Positions 49,452 through 57,711 of a DNA stretch of 64,000 nucleotides are shown here, piece after piece. The notes under the pieces are model-generated. The model saw only the letters and a program-made list of their open reading frames with translations. It did no database searches and was not told the DNA's origin. The translations under genes were made by a program, and so were the position numbers. The DNA lies in contig JBMNMQ010000005.1 in NCBI GenBank assembly GCA_050953425.1, forward strand, positions 1-64,000. Direction: 5' to 3'. Position 1 is the first letter of the stretch. Each line of letters begins with the position of its first letter. Source of the DNA: RUG100 sp050953425. GTDB taxonomy: Bacteria > Bacillota > Clostridia > Peptostreptococcales > Anaerovoracaceae.

Positions 49452-50291
49452 TTACGCGTCCTTGTGCGCGGCCTCCGCAGCGTCCGCCGCTTCCTCCAGC
49501 CAGTCGCCCTCGAACAGCTCGATGACGCCGCGGTCGCACAGCGAGGCGATCTGCGGGTCGAGCGGGATGCGCCCGAGCACCTTGAGGCCGTACTTCGCCG
49601 CCACCTCATCGATGTGGCTCTCGCCGAACACCTTGATCGGCTCGCCGCAGTGCGGGCACTGGACGTAGCTGTAATTCTCGATCAGGCCGAGCACCGGCAC
49701 GTTCATCATCTGCGCCATTTCGACCGCCTTCGAGACGATCATGGAGACGAGCTCCTGCGGCGAGGTGACGATGATGATGCCGTCGAGCGGGATGGACTGG
49801 AACACCGTCAGCGGCGCGTCGCCGGTTCCGGGAGGCAGGTCGACAAACATGCAGTCCACCTCGTTCCAGATCACGTCGCTCCAGAACTGCTTGATGACGC
49901 CGGCGATCACCGGGCCGCGCCAGACGACCGGCGAGGTCTCGTCTTCGAGCAGGAGGTTGATGCTCATGACCTCGATGCCGCTCTTCGTGTTGACCGGGAA
50001 AAGGCCGTCCTCGCAGCCCTGCGCCTTCTCGTGCATGCCGAAGCACTTCGGGATCGACGGGCCGGTCACGTCCGCGTCGAGGATCGCGGTCTTGAGGCCG
50101 CGGCGCTGCATCGTGACAGCCAGCATGGAGGTGACGAGGCTCTTGCCGACGCCGCCCTTGCCGCTGACGACGCCGATGACCTTTTTCACCTTGCTCATCT
50201 TATTCATTGGCGCGAGAAAGCTCTCCGGCTGCTGGCGGGAGGGGCAGTCCTCGCCGCAGCTCGAGCAGTCATGCGTGCAGTTTTCGCTCAT
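49452..50291 (-). CDS. mrp: Mrp/NBP35-type iron-sulfur carrier ATPase
   Basis: A 279-residue P-loop protein for iron-sulfur cluster transfer. The amino end has a four-cysteine cluster motif (CTHDCSSCGEDC), then the deviant Walker A VSGKGGVGKSLVTSMLA, LDADVTGPSIPKCFG, and VDLPPGTGDAPLTVFQ. A CxxC pair near the carboxy end (VQCPHCGEPIKV) binds the bridging cluster. Complete. It fits a cell with many 4Fe-4S proteins such as the Hdr/Flx set downstream. Confidence 0.92.
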   Translation of the reverse strand: MSENCTHDCSSCGEDCPSRQQPESFLAPMNKMSKVKKVIGVVSGKGGVGKSLVTSMLAVTMQRRGLKTAILDADVTGPSIPKCFGMHEKAQGCEDGLFPVNTKSGIEVMSINLLLEDETSPVVWRGPVIAGVIKQFWSDVIWNEVDCMFVDLPPGTGDAPLTVFQSIPLDGIIIVTSPQELVSMIVSKAVEMAQMMNVPVLGLIENYSYVQCPHCGEPIKVFGESHIDEVAAKYGLKVLGRIPLDPQIASLCDRGVIELFEGDWLEEAADAAEAAHKDA

Positions 50292-50382
50292 ATTCTCTAC
50301 AACTTCTTTCTCAAAAAATTCGGATAAGCTCCATACGATTTATGATAGTCTTTTCGAACAGTTTTGTCAAGATGCGGGCCTT

Positions 50383-51078
50383 TTATACGCCCTTTCCGCC
50401 GTCGTTTTCGCCGCCCGGCGCCCCGGAAAGGAACATCAGGCCGAAGCCGGCGGCCAGGAACACGCAGGAGCACCAGATCGCCGACGCGCCCCACGCGAGC
50501 GCCGCAACGCTCCCAAGGCCGGCGCCGGCCGCAAAGGTCAGCAGGATGCCGCCGTACCGCAGGGCGTCGCGCAGCAGATTCTTCTCGTGCGTGCGGAAAA
50601 AGGCGCAGAGCAGCTCCGTGCCGCTGCGCAGGTTGCCGACGCACATCGTGCTCGCGTAGGTGTTGCCGCGCATCTTCCGGAACGACTGCACCTGCATCGC
50701 GCAGACAAACGAGATCAGCGCGTTTGCAATGTTGTCGACCGGGATAAACGCGACGAAAAACAGCGTGAGGATCTCGAGCAGCAGGACGGTCTGCCGCCAG
50801 TGCAGCCGCCGGGCATAGCGGAACGCGCCGCGGATCAGCTCGGCAAAGCAGGTGCCCGCGACGAACGCGCCGAGCGGGATCAGGTAGTGCAGCGCGTTCC
50901 CCCAGCTGCCGCGCAGCAGATGCACGCTGAGCAGAACGATGTTGCCCGTCTGCGCGTTTGCAAACACCTGCCCCCGGAAGCAGTACGAATAGGCGTCCTG
51001 AAAGCCGCCCGAAAGCGTCAGGAGCAGCGCCGTAAAGTACGCGTCGGACATCTGTCCCGTAGGTCTGAAGCGTTTCAC
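50383..51078 (-). CDS. DUF1275 (YoaK-type) membrane protein
   Basis: A 231-residue protein with six helices: LLTLSGGFQDAYSYCFRGQV, FANAQTGNIVLLSVHLLRG, the MRGNTYASTMCVGNLRSGTE block, and GGILLTFAAGAGLGSVAALA, matching DUF1275. Start at GTG 51078 with GGAGGGG upstream. Function unknown; thought to be a transporter-like protein. Confidence 0.85.
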   Translation of the reverse strand: MKRFRPTGQMSDAYFTALLLTLSGGFQDAYSYCFRGQVFANAQTGNIVLLSVHLLRGSWGNALHYLIPLGAFVAGTCFAELIRGAFRYARRLHWRQTVLLLEILTLFFVAFIPVDNIANALISFVCAMQVQSFRKMRGNTYASTMCVGNLRSGTELLCAFFRTHEKNLLRDALRYGGILLTFAAGAGLGSVAALAWGASAIWCSCVFLAAGFGLMFLSGAPGGENDGGKGV

Positions 51079-51202
51079 GCCGCATCCCCTCCGATCCGCC
51101 GCGCCGGGCGCCGCTGTACGGTCCGTCCGTTCATTCGAATCCCTCAAATCTCTCCGCCGTTTCCGGCAATTTTCGGCCGTGCACCTGCACCGCCACCTCT
51201 AG

Positions 51203-51231
51203 TATACCCGGAATTTTAAAATATGTAAAAT
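51203..51231 (-). promoter_or_regulatory. Promoter of the DUF1275 gene
   Basis: Minus strand: TTTACA at 51231-51226, 17-base spacer, TATACT at 51208-51203, about 125 bases before the start. Confidence 0.65.
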
Positions 51232-51325
51232 GTATATTTAATATTATTGATATATGCAAAAGATATTCTTTGTCGGATCCCCGCGCAGCGCCCTTGCGCG
51301 ATACGTTAACCGCCCGGCCCCTGCG

Positions 51326-51485
51326 TCAGCGCGGGACGGCTTCGCCGGAATAGTGGACGTGCGCGAGCCTCCAGCCGCCCGGCTCCCGGACGTAAACCTG
51401 CGTTTCCATGCCCCGAAGGCCGTGCGGCGCCCCGGTTTCCCGCCGGATACACGCCGTGCGGTAGGCGAAGACCGCCGCAGCCCCC
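51326..51485 (-). pseudogene. SnoaL/ketosteroid-isomerase-like carboxy-terminal remnant
   Basis: The frame reads AVFAYRTACIRRETGAPHGL, GMETQVYVREPGGWRLAHVH, YSGEAVPR and stop. The ETQVYVRExGGWRLAHVHxS pattern is the last strands of SnoaL-like/CaMKII-association folds. There is no start codon or amino-terminal half; the upstream terminator at 51498 cuts it off. A dead fragment. Confidence 0.55.
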
Positions 51486-51497
51486 ACACGCAAAAAA

Positions 51498-51524
51498 GGG
51501 CGGAAAGCTGCCAGCTTCCCGCCC
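51498..51524 (-). terminator. Terminator of the PQ-loop gene
   Basis: GGGCGG-AAGCTG pairs with CAGCTT-CCGCCC; on the minus strand it is followed by six T. It lies 43 bases after the PQ-loop stop. Confidence 0.8.
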
Positions 51525-51567
51525 CTTGTTGATTTGCCGTTTTGCCGGCGCGTTTCCGGTGCGCCGT

Positions 51568-51894
51568 TTACTTGTTCTCCGCGGCGTCTCTCTCCTTATC
51601 GAGCTTGACATTGCGGAAGTAGAGGACCATATCGATCGTGATCTCCACGAAGTTCAGCACGTAGAAAACCCAGCCCAGATAGAAGATCGGGCCGTCCTTG
51701 CCCAGCGCGAAGCACTGGATGAACTTCATCGCGATGCCCGCAATGTAGCCGAGCCAGATGAAGAACTCGAACTGCAGGCTCTTGCCCTTGGCGGTTCTGG
51801 ACTTGACCGACTTGTAGATGGAGAGCGGCCAGGAAAGGCCGAATGCGAGAATCATGATGGTTTCCAGAATCTCAGCAATCATTTCAGGTGTCAT
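51568..51894 (-). CDS. Small PQ-loop/SemiSWEET-like membrane protein
   Basis: A 108-residue protein with three helices: MIAEILETIMILAFGLSWPL, FFIWLGYIAGIAMKFIQC, FYLGWVFYVLNFVEITIDMV. The first helix ends in LSWPLSIYKSVKSRTAKGKS, a PQ-loop-type motif with proline. SemiSWEET proteins dimerise into sugar channels; here the resemblance is to the fold only, and the substrate is unknown. It lies after the terminator of the fumarase operon. Confidence 0.65.
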   Translation of the reverse strand: MTPEMIAEILETIMILAFGLSWPLSIYKSVKSRTAKGKSLQFEFFIWLGYIAGIAMKFIQCFALGKDGPIFYLGWVFYVLNFVEITIDMVLYFRNVKLDKERDAAENK

Positions 51895-51942
51895 TTCGCT
51901 TCATTCCCCTTTTATTCTGTCAGAATTGATATGCACAAACAA

Positions 51943-51963
51943 GAGGCGGAGCAATTCCGCCTC
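51943..51963 (-). terminator. Terminator of the Hdr-Flx-fumarate operon
   Basis: GAGGCGGA pairs with TCCGCCTC around GCAAT; on the minus strand TTGTTTG follows. It lies 17 bases after the last gene of the operon. Confidence 0.75.
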
Positions 51964-51979
51964 CTGCTGCAAAGACAAT

Positions 51980-52537
51980 TTATTTGTGCTGTGCGAGATA
52001 TGCCGCGCGGCCTTCCTCGTAGAGGTTGTTGCCCTCGCTGTCGATGATGACGACGAGCGGCATCTCCTCCACGTACAGCTTGCGCAGCGCCTCGGCGCCG
52101 AGATCCTCATACGCGATGAGCTCCGCGCTCTTGATGCACTTGGCGAGCAGCGCGCCGGCGCCGCCGATCGCGCCGAAATACACGCCGCTGTACTTCTTCA
52201 TCGCCTCGACGACCTCCGGCAGGCGCGCGCCCTTGCCGATCATGCCGCGGGCGCCGACCGACATCATCGTCGGCGCATAGGCGTCCATGCGGCCGCTCGT
52301 CGTGGGGCCGGCGGAGCCGATGACCTGGCCCGGCTTCGCGGGCGTCGGGCCGACGTAGTAGATCGTCGCGTCCGTCGGGTCGAACGGCAGCTTTTCACCC
52401 TTTGCCAGCGCCTCGCACATTCTCTTGTGTCCGGCGTCGCGGGAGGTATAGATCGTGCCGGTGAGGTAGACCGTATCGCCGGCGTGGAGCGTCTTCGCGA
52501 GCTCCGCGGTCAGGGGCAGCTTGATATGCTTTTCCAT
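51980..52537 (-). CDS. fumB: Class I fumarase, beta subunit
   Basis: A 185-residue carboxy-terminal swivel subunit of the two-part iron-sulfur fumarase. Motifs VYLTGTIYTSRDAGHKRMCE, IYYVGPTPAKPGQVIGSAGP (the PTPxxPGxxIGSAGPTTSGRMD block binds substrate), and YFGAIGGAGALLAKCIKSAE. The alternative name would be tartrate dehydratase beta, but the pairing with a fumarate reductase favours fumarase. It is last in the operon; the alpha gene lies one base upstream. Confidence 0.93.
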   Translation of the reverse strand: MEKHIKLPLTAELAKTLHAGDTVYLTGTIYTSRDAGHKRMCEALAKGEKLPFDPTDATIYYVGPTPAKPGQVIGSAGPTTSGRMDAYAPTMMSVGARGMIGKGARLPEVVEAMKKYSGVYFGAIGGAGALLAKCIKSAELIAYEDLGAEALRKLYVEEMPLVVIIDSEGNNLYEEGRAAYLAQHK

Positions 52538-52538
52538 T

Positions 52539-53381
52539 TTAGAGCACCTCCGTCTTGTGACGCGTCACGTGGCAGTTGATGTTGACGGCGCACGGCATGC
52601 CGGCGATGTGCGTCGGCATCGTCTCGATGTTGAGGCCGATCGCCGTCGTCTTGCCGCCGAAGCCCTGCGGGCCGATGCCGAGCTGGTTGACCTTCTCGAG
52701 CATCTCCTTTTCGAGGTCCGCATAGAACGGGTCGGGATTCTCGGAATCGAGCGGGCGCATCAGCGCCTTCTTCGCGAGCAGCGCCGCCTTGTCAAACGTG
52801 CCGCCGATGCCGACGCCGACGACCATCGGCGGGCAGGGGTTCGGACCGGCCGTCTCCACGACTTCGAGGATGAAATCCTTGATGCCCTGCAGGCCGGCGG
52901 ACGGCTTGAACATGCGGATCTGGCTCATATTCTCACTGCCGAAGCCCTTCGGGCCGACCGTGATCTTGATGTTCTCGCCCGGGACGATCTCGGTGTAGAG
53001 CATCGCCGGGGTGTTGTCGCCGGTGTTGCCGCGGCGAACCGGGTCCTTGACGACCGACTTGCGCAGATAGCCCTTGTCGTAGCCGCGGCGCACGCCTTCG
53101 TTGACGGCCTCGGTGAGGTCGCCGCCGACGAGGTGCACGTCCTGGCCGATCTCGAGGAACACGCAGGCCATGCCGGTATCCTGGCAGATCGGGACGCACT
53201 CGCTGTCCGCAATTTCAAAGTTTTCGATGATGTTGTCGAGAACGCCCTGTGCGATCTCGCCGTCCTCGCAGGCGCGGCAGGAGCGGATGGCGCACTTTAC
53301 GTCCTCCGGCAGGTGCTCGTTCGCCTCGATGCACAGCTTCTCAACGACGTCTGTGATCTGGCTGACTTCAATTTCACGCAT
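52539..53381 (-). CDS. fumA: Class I fumarase, alpha subunit
   Basis: A 280-residue catalytic subunit that holds the 4Fe-4S cluster. Cysteines lie in VPICQDTGMACVFLEIG, AGPNPCPPMVVGVGIGG and MPCAVNINCHVTRHK. Other motifs: RRGNTGDNTPAMLYTEIVPG and GPKGFGSENMSQIRMF. Start at ATG 53381 where homology begins; AAGGAAAG precedes it. It interconverts malate and fumarate, and so supplies the fumarate for the flavoprotein gene directly upstream. Confidence 0.93.
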   Translation of the reverse strand: MREIEVSQITDVVEKLCIEANEHLPEDVKCAIRSCRACEDGEIAQGVLDNIIENFEIADSECVPICQDTGMACVFLEIGQDVHLVGGDLTEAVNEGVRRGYDKGYLRKSVVKDPVRRGNTGDNTPAMLYTEIVPGENIKITVGPKGFGSENMSQIRMFKPSAGLQGIKDFILEVVETAGPNPCPPMVVGVGIGGTFDKAALLAKKALMRPLDSENPDPFYADLEKEMLEKVNQLGIGPQGFGGKTTAIGLNIETMPTHIAGMPCAVNINCHVTRHKTEVL

Positions 53382-53504
53382 AGCTGGAAACAACTTCCTT
53401 TCCTTGATCAGACAGGGCCGACCGCACAGCGCGCAGCGCACGCCGAACGCCCCGGTGGGCAGTCCGGCGGCGCACCTGGCGCCGTGCGGCGGCACGGTCT
53501 GTGC

Positions 53505-55106
53505 TTATCTCTCGTGGCGGGCGTACTTCGGCAGCAGCAGCGGGGAAACGTCGTCCGACTCGATGCCGGCGTTCTTCAGCTCCTCTGCATAGCGCTCGAT
53601 GTGCTCGAGCGTCATGGTGCCGAGCTCGGTCTCCTTCGCCCGTGCAGCCGCAGCCTTACCGGCGTTGCGGCCGAAGACGATGATGTCGAGCAGGGAGTTG
53701 CCCATCAGGCGGTTGCGGCCGTGGATGCCGCCGACGGCCTCGCCCGCAACCAGCAGGTTGCTGATGACCTTCGTGAAGCCGTCTCCACCGATCTCGAGGC
53801 CGCCGTTCTGGTAGTGCAGCGTCGGGTAGACGAGGATCGGCAGCTTTCTCATATCGATGTCGTAGTTCATGTACATGCGCAGCATGGCCGGGATGCGCTT
53901 TTCGATCGTGCCCTCGCCGCCGATGCGCTCGATCATCGGCGTGTCGAGCCAGACGCCCGTGCCGAGCGGCGTCGTGACGCCCTTGTGGCGGTCGGTGCAC
54001 TCGCGGATGATGGAAGCCGCCGCGACGTCGCGCGTCTCAAGCGGATGCATGAAGGCTTCGCCGTCCACGTTGACGAGCATCGCGCCGAGGGAGCGGACCT
54101 TCTCGGTGACGAGCGCGCCGAAGATCTGCGACGGGAACGCAACGCCCGTCGGGTGGTACTGGATCGTATCCTGATACAGGAGCGGAGCGCCCGCGCGGTA
54201 GCCGAGGATCAGGCCGTCCGCGGTTGCGCCGTAGTGGTTCGAGGTCGGGAAGTTCTGGTAGTGGAGCCGGCCCGCACCGCCCGTGGCGATGATGACCGTC
54301 TTGGCACGCGCGACCATGTAGTCGTCGGTCTCCATGTTGAGGAGCACCGCGCCCGCGACCTGGCCCTTATCGTCCTTGATCAGCTCGACAGCCGAGGTGA
54401 ACTCGACGACCGGGATCTTGCGGTTGAGCACTTCGTCGCGCAGCGTGCGCATGATCTCCGCACCGGAGTAGTCCTTGCAGGCGTGCATTCTCTTTCTGGA
54501 GGTGCCGCCGCCGTGGGTCGTGATCATGTTGCCCTCGGCGTCCTTGTCGAACATGACGCCGAGCTCGTTCAGCCACTTGATCGCGTCCGGCGCTTCCATG
54601 ACGAGGCGGCGCAGCAGCTCCGGACGGGCCGCAAAGTGGCCGCCGCCGAAGGCGTCGAGGTAGTGCTGAACCGGGGAGTCGTTTTCCTTATCGGCAGCCT
54701 GAATGCCGCCCTCCGCCATCATCGTGTTCGCGTCGCCGATGCGCAGCTTCGTGACGATCATGACGTTCGCGCCCGCGTTGTGGGCCTCGATGGCCGCCGA
54801 AGCGCCGGCGCCGCCGCCGCCGATGACGAGCACGTCCACATCGTAATCGATCTTGTTGAGGTCGACCGGGTGATTCAAAAGGCGGCTGTTGGAGTGCAGC
54901 AGATGGCCGAGCTCCTTCGGCACCTTCTGGCCCTTGTTCGGCCCGATCTTGATCGTATCAAAGCCGTCTTCTCTGTAGTCCGGGTGATACGCCTTCAGAA
55001 GGGCGTCCTTTTCCTCTGCGGTCATGCGTCTGGGCTCCATGCCCATGCGCGCGTCTCTGGTTGCCTCTACCTTTTTGACAGAGGCAAGCATTTCCGGTGT
55101 AAACAT
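53505..55106 (-). CDS. frdA: Fumarate-reductase-type flavoprotein subunit
   Basis: A 533-residue flavoprotein. An unusual ~70-residue amino extension precedes the FAD site VLVIGGGGAGASAAIEAHNA. The family active-site pattern follows: THGGGTSRKRMHACKD near the flavin attachment region, QYHPTGVAFPSQIFG (substrate histidine-proline-threonine), RECTDRHKGVTTPLGTGVWL, and LVAGEAVGGIHGRNRLMGNS. It is shorter at the carboxy end than membrane-bound FrdA. No cytochrome b or anchor subunit gene is present, so the enzyme is cytoplasmic. It sits between the iron-sulfur protein and fumarase genes of the same operon. Confidence 0.9.
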   Translation of the reverse strand: MFTPEMLASVKKVEATRDARMGMEPRRMTAEEKDALLKAYHPDYREDGFDTIKIGPNKGQKVPKELGHLLHSNSRLLNHPVDLNKIDYDVDVLVIGGGGAGASAAIEAHNAGANVMIVTKLRIGDANTMMAEGGIQAADKENDSPVQHYLDAFGGGHFAARPELLRRLVMEAPDAIKWLNELGVMFDKDAEGNMITTHGGGTSRKRMHACKDYSGAEIMRTLRDEVLNRKIPVVEFTSAVELIKDDKGQVAGAVLLNMETDDYMVARAKTVIIATGGAGRLHYQNFPTSNHYGATADGLILGYRAGAPLLYQDTIQYHPTGVAFPSQIFGALVTEKVRSLGAMLVNVDGEAFMHPLETRDVAAASIIRECTDRHKGVTTPLGTGVWLDTPMIERIGGEGTIEKRIPAMLRMYMNYDIDMRKLPILVYPTLHYQNGGLEIGGDGFTKVISNLLVAGEAVGGIHGRNRLMGNSLLDIIVFGRNAGKAAAARAKETELGTMTLEHIERYAEELKNAGIESDDVSPLLLPKYARHER

Positions 55107-55118
55107 GGCTGACCCTCC

Positions 55119-55793
55119 TTATTTCTCAATCTCTCTCGTGTTGTACAGCTCCTGCATTTCGGTGATCGGCTTCTGCATGATCTGCTCGATCAGCTCGTCG
55201 TACGCGCCGCTGTGGATCTCCTCCACGCGCTTTTCGAGGTGCTTGGACTCCGGCGCGATGTACTTGCCGGTGAGGCGTCTTGCGAGCAGGCCGACCATCG
55301 GGTGCGAGATGCCCGCCGGGCAGCGGACCGAGCAGCAGCCGCAGCTGACGCAGTCGAAGGATTCCTCCGCGCACTTCTCCAGCTCGCCGCGCTGCGCGTA
55401 CGCGATGTACTGCATGACGTTGAGGTTCTGCGTACATGCCTTCGTGCAGGCGTTGCAGCCGATGCAGCTGTAGATCTCCGGGTAGAGCTCCATCATGATC
55501 TGCTGGTTCGGCTTGATCTCGTTGATGTCGTACAGGCGCTTATCCGTCGGGAAGAAGGGGATGCTCGCAACGTACATGCCCTCCTGAACCTGCGTCTGGC
55601 AGGCGAGGCAGGTCTTCAGCTCGTTATCGCCCTTGATGCGGTAAATCGTCGCGCAGGCGCCGCAGAAGCCGTGGCGGCAGCCGCAGCCTCTCTTCAGCGT
55701 ATAACCGGCATATTCCATGGCGGTCATGATCGTGAGATCCGCAGGGACGCTGTAGCGTTTACCGAAAAAATATACATTTACCATATTTTCCAT
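55119..55793 (-). CDS. frdB: Iron-sulfur subunit with 2Fe-2S and 4Fe-4S domains
   Basis: A 224-residue electron carrier. The amino domain is a 2Fe-2S ferredoxin (RGCGCRHGFCGACATIYR and, later, CLACQTQ). The carboxy domain has two cluster motifs CIGCNACTKACTQNLNVMQY and CVSCGCCSVRCPAGISHPMV, as in SdhB/FrdB, HdrC and the TfrB protein of methanogens. Start ATG 55793 follows GGGAGTTG. It is followed after 12 bases by the flavoprotein gene and preceded by flxA, so it likely wires the Flx/Hdr module to the flavoprotein. Confidence 0.88.
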   Translation of the reverse strand: MENMVNVYFFGKRYSVPADLTIMTAMEYAGYTLKRGCGCRHGFCGACATIYRIKGDNELKTCLACQTQVQEGMYVASIPFFPTDKRLYDINEIKPNQQIMMELYPEIYSCIGCNACTKACTQNLNVMQYIAYAQRGELEKCAEESFDCVSCGCCSVRCPAGISHPMVGLLARRLTGKYIAPESKHLEKRVEEIHSGAYDELIEQIMQKPITEMQELYNTREIEK

Positions 55794-55810
55794 GTTAGCA
55801 ACTCCCTTTC

Positions 55811-56671
55811 TTAATATTCGTTCGGCAGCTCGTCGATCTCGTCGCAGCGGAAGACCGGGCCGTCCTTGCAGACATATTTGGAGCCGATGTTGCAGCGGCC
55901 GCACTTGCCGACGCCGCACTTCATGCGCAGCTCGAGCGTCGTGTAGACCTGCTCCTTCGAGAAGCCCATCTTCACAAGCGAAGCGAGACAGAACTTGATC
56001 ATGATCGGGGGGCCGCACAGGAGCGCCGTCTTGTTCGTATCGAAGCCGAGCTCCTCGAGGTAGGCGGGCACGAAGCCGACGTGGCCGTCCCAGCCCTCCT
56101 GCTCGCGGTCGATCGTGAGGTACACGTTGACGCCCTCGGTCTTCATCCAGACCTCCTGGATCTCCTTGAGCTGCACGAGGTCATCCTTCGAGCGGGAGCC
56201 GTACAGGATGTCGATCGTACCGTAATCGCTGCGGTTGTCGAGCACGTAGTTGATGACCGAGCGCAGCGGCGCAAGGCCGATGCCGCCGGCGATGAAGAGC
56301 AGGTTCTTGCCCTTGAGCTCCGTTTCCACGGGGAAGTGGTTGCCGTACGGGCCGCGGACCGTGATCTCGTCGCCGACTTCGAGGCTGTGCAGGTAGTCGG
56401 TCAGCATGCCGCACTTCTTGATGCTGAATTCCTGGTATTCCTTGTTCGTCGGCGAAGAGGTGATCGAGAACATACCCTCGCTGACGCCCGGGGCGCAGAG
56501 CATCGCGCACTGGCCGGGCATATGCTCGAAGAGCTTGCCGCCCTCCGGCGCATTGACGCGGAACGTCTTGACGTCCGGCGTCTCCTCGCGGATGTCGGTG
56601 ATCACGCCGACCTGCGGGATCAGGACGTCCTTCACATAGTTATCGTGGCAATGGCACGTACATTCACTCAT
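55811..56671 (-). CDS. flxA: FAD/NAD(P)-binding subunit FlxA
   Basis: A 286-residue ferredoxin-reductase-like protein, similar to anaerobic sulfite reductase subunit B. FAD-binding barrel (TFRVNAPEGGKLFEHMPGQC, ITVRGPYGNHFP), NAD-binding half (LLFIAGGIGLAPLRSVINYV, ALLCGPPIMIKFC), and a cysteine cluster motif at the end (RMKCGVGKCGRCNIGSKYVC). In Flx complexes this subunit takes NADH electrons. Start overlaps the flxB stop by 4 bases. Confidence 0.9.
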   Translation of the reverse strand: MSECTCHCHDNYVKDVLIPQVGVITDIREETPDVKTFRVNAPEGGKLFEHMPGQCAMLCAPGVSEGMFSITSSPTNKEYQEFSIKKCGMLTDYLHSLEVGDEITVRGPYGNHFPVETELKGKNLLFIAGGIGLAPLRSVINYVLDNRSDYGTIDILYGSRSKDDLVQLKEIQEVWMKTEGVNVYLTIDREQEGWDGHVGFVPAYLEELGFDTNKTALLCGPPIMIKFCLASLVKMGFSKEQVYTTLELRMKCGVGKCGRCNIGSKYVCKDGPVFRCDEIDELPNEY

Positions 56672-57708
56672 TGATCGACTGCCTCCTTTTCAAAGGCTTT
56701 GATGACCTTTACTATATTCAGTGAAGCCGGGCACTTCTCCACGCAGCGGCCGCAGCCGACGCAGGAGTACATGCCGTCGTTGTTTGCCGGGAAGTAGACG
56801 AGCTTGTGCATGAAGCGCTGACGGAAGCGCTGCATCTGGCTCGTTCTGTTGTTGCCGTGCGCCATCATCGTGAAATCCGAATACATGCAGGAGTCCCAGC
56901 AGCGGTAACGCTGGACGCCGTGGCCCGTATCGTAGTCCTTGATGTCGTAGCACTGGCAGGTCGGGCACACAAAGGTGCAGGTGCCGCACGCAAGGCACGG
57001 CTTGTAGAGCTTCTCCCAAACCGGGGAGTCGAATTTCTCGGCGGTCGCGTCGCCGTTCCAGCCCTCGAGCGAGAGGTTCGTGTACGGCAGCTTTTCGACG
57101 ATCGCGCGGATCTTCGCCTGCTCGTCGGCGACGGCCTGCGCATCGGCCGCATCGGCGTTTTCGAGCACCGCGGAAACGGAGTCGGTGAGCGCCTGGCCCT
57201 TTTCCGTCACGGGCTTCCAGCAGTAGTCCTCGCCGACCGCCCACATCACGACGTCCGCATCCGGCTCGGCGCAGTCAACGCCGAACACCTTGCAGAAGCA
57301 GGTCTCCTCCGGCTCGTGGCACGCGAGCGCCACGATGGTGCCGTGCTCGCGGCGGGCTCTGTAGAACGTGTCGACCGGCTCCGCAAGGAAGACCTTGTCG
57401 AGCACCTTGATGCCCTGGATGTCGCACGCCTTCATGCCGAACGCCACGAACTTCTGGCTCCTGAGCGCCTCGGGCTCAATCGAGAGCTTCTTGTGGTCTC
57501 TTCTGACCGTGTAGAGCGTTTCGCTCTGCGGGAAGAACATATCCTTCGGAGACTTGACCGTCTTGAGCGTGTCGAGATCCGCCTCGGTCCCCTCGGTCCA
57601 GACCGCGAAATTCGTCTGGCCGCTGATGTTCACCGGCAGGTAAAGCTCCTGCTGCGCCGCGATCGCTTTGAGCAGCTCGGGCAGATTACGCTTTGCAATC
57701 TTGAACAT
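56668..57708 (-). CDS. flxB: FlxB-type 4Fe-4S electron-transfer subunit
   Basis: A 346-residue protein resembling anaerobic sulfite reductase subunit A. The amino domain spans residues about 1-200 (PVNISGQTNFAVWTEG, FVAFGMKACDIQGIKVLDKV). It ends with two cluster motifs, CLACGTCTFVCPTCQCYD and CVGCGRCVEKCPASLNIVKV. It passes electrons between FlxA and the rest of the Flx-Hdr complex. Tightly packed between flxC (3-base gap) and flxA (overlap). Confidence 0.88.
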   Translation of the reverse strand: MFKIAKRNLPELLKAIAAQQELYLPVNISGQTNFAVWTEGTEADLDTLKTVKSPKDMFFPQSETLYTVRRDHKKLSIEPEALRSQKFVAFGMKACDIQGIKVLDKVFLAEPVDTFYRARREHGTIVALACHEPEETCFCKVFGVDCAEPDADVVMWAVGEDYCWKPVTEKGQALTDSVSAVLENADAADAQAVADEQAKIRAIVEKLPYTNLSLEGWNGDATAEKFDSPVWEKLYKPCLACGTCTFVCPTCQCYDIKDYDTGHGVQRYRCWDSCMYSDFTMMAHGNNRTSQMQRFRQRFMHKLVYFPANNDGMYSCVGCGRCVEKCPASLNIVKVIKAFEKEAVDQ

Positions 57709-57711
57709 GGC

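Noticed and set aside
52521..55112. Very long plus-strand open frame opposite the fumarase and flavoprotein genes
   Set aside because: Antisense shadow of well-supported genes; composition rich in R, V, A, D, L and no domain.
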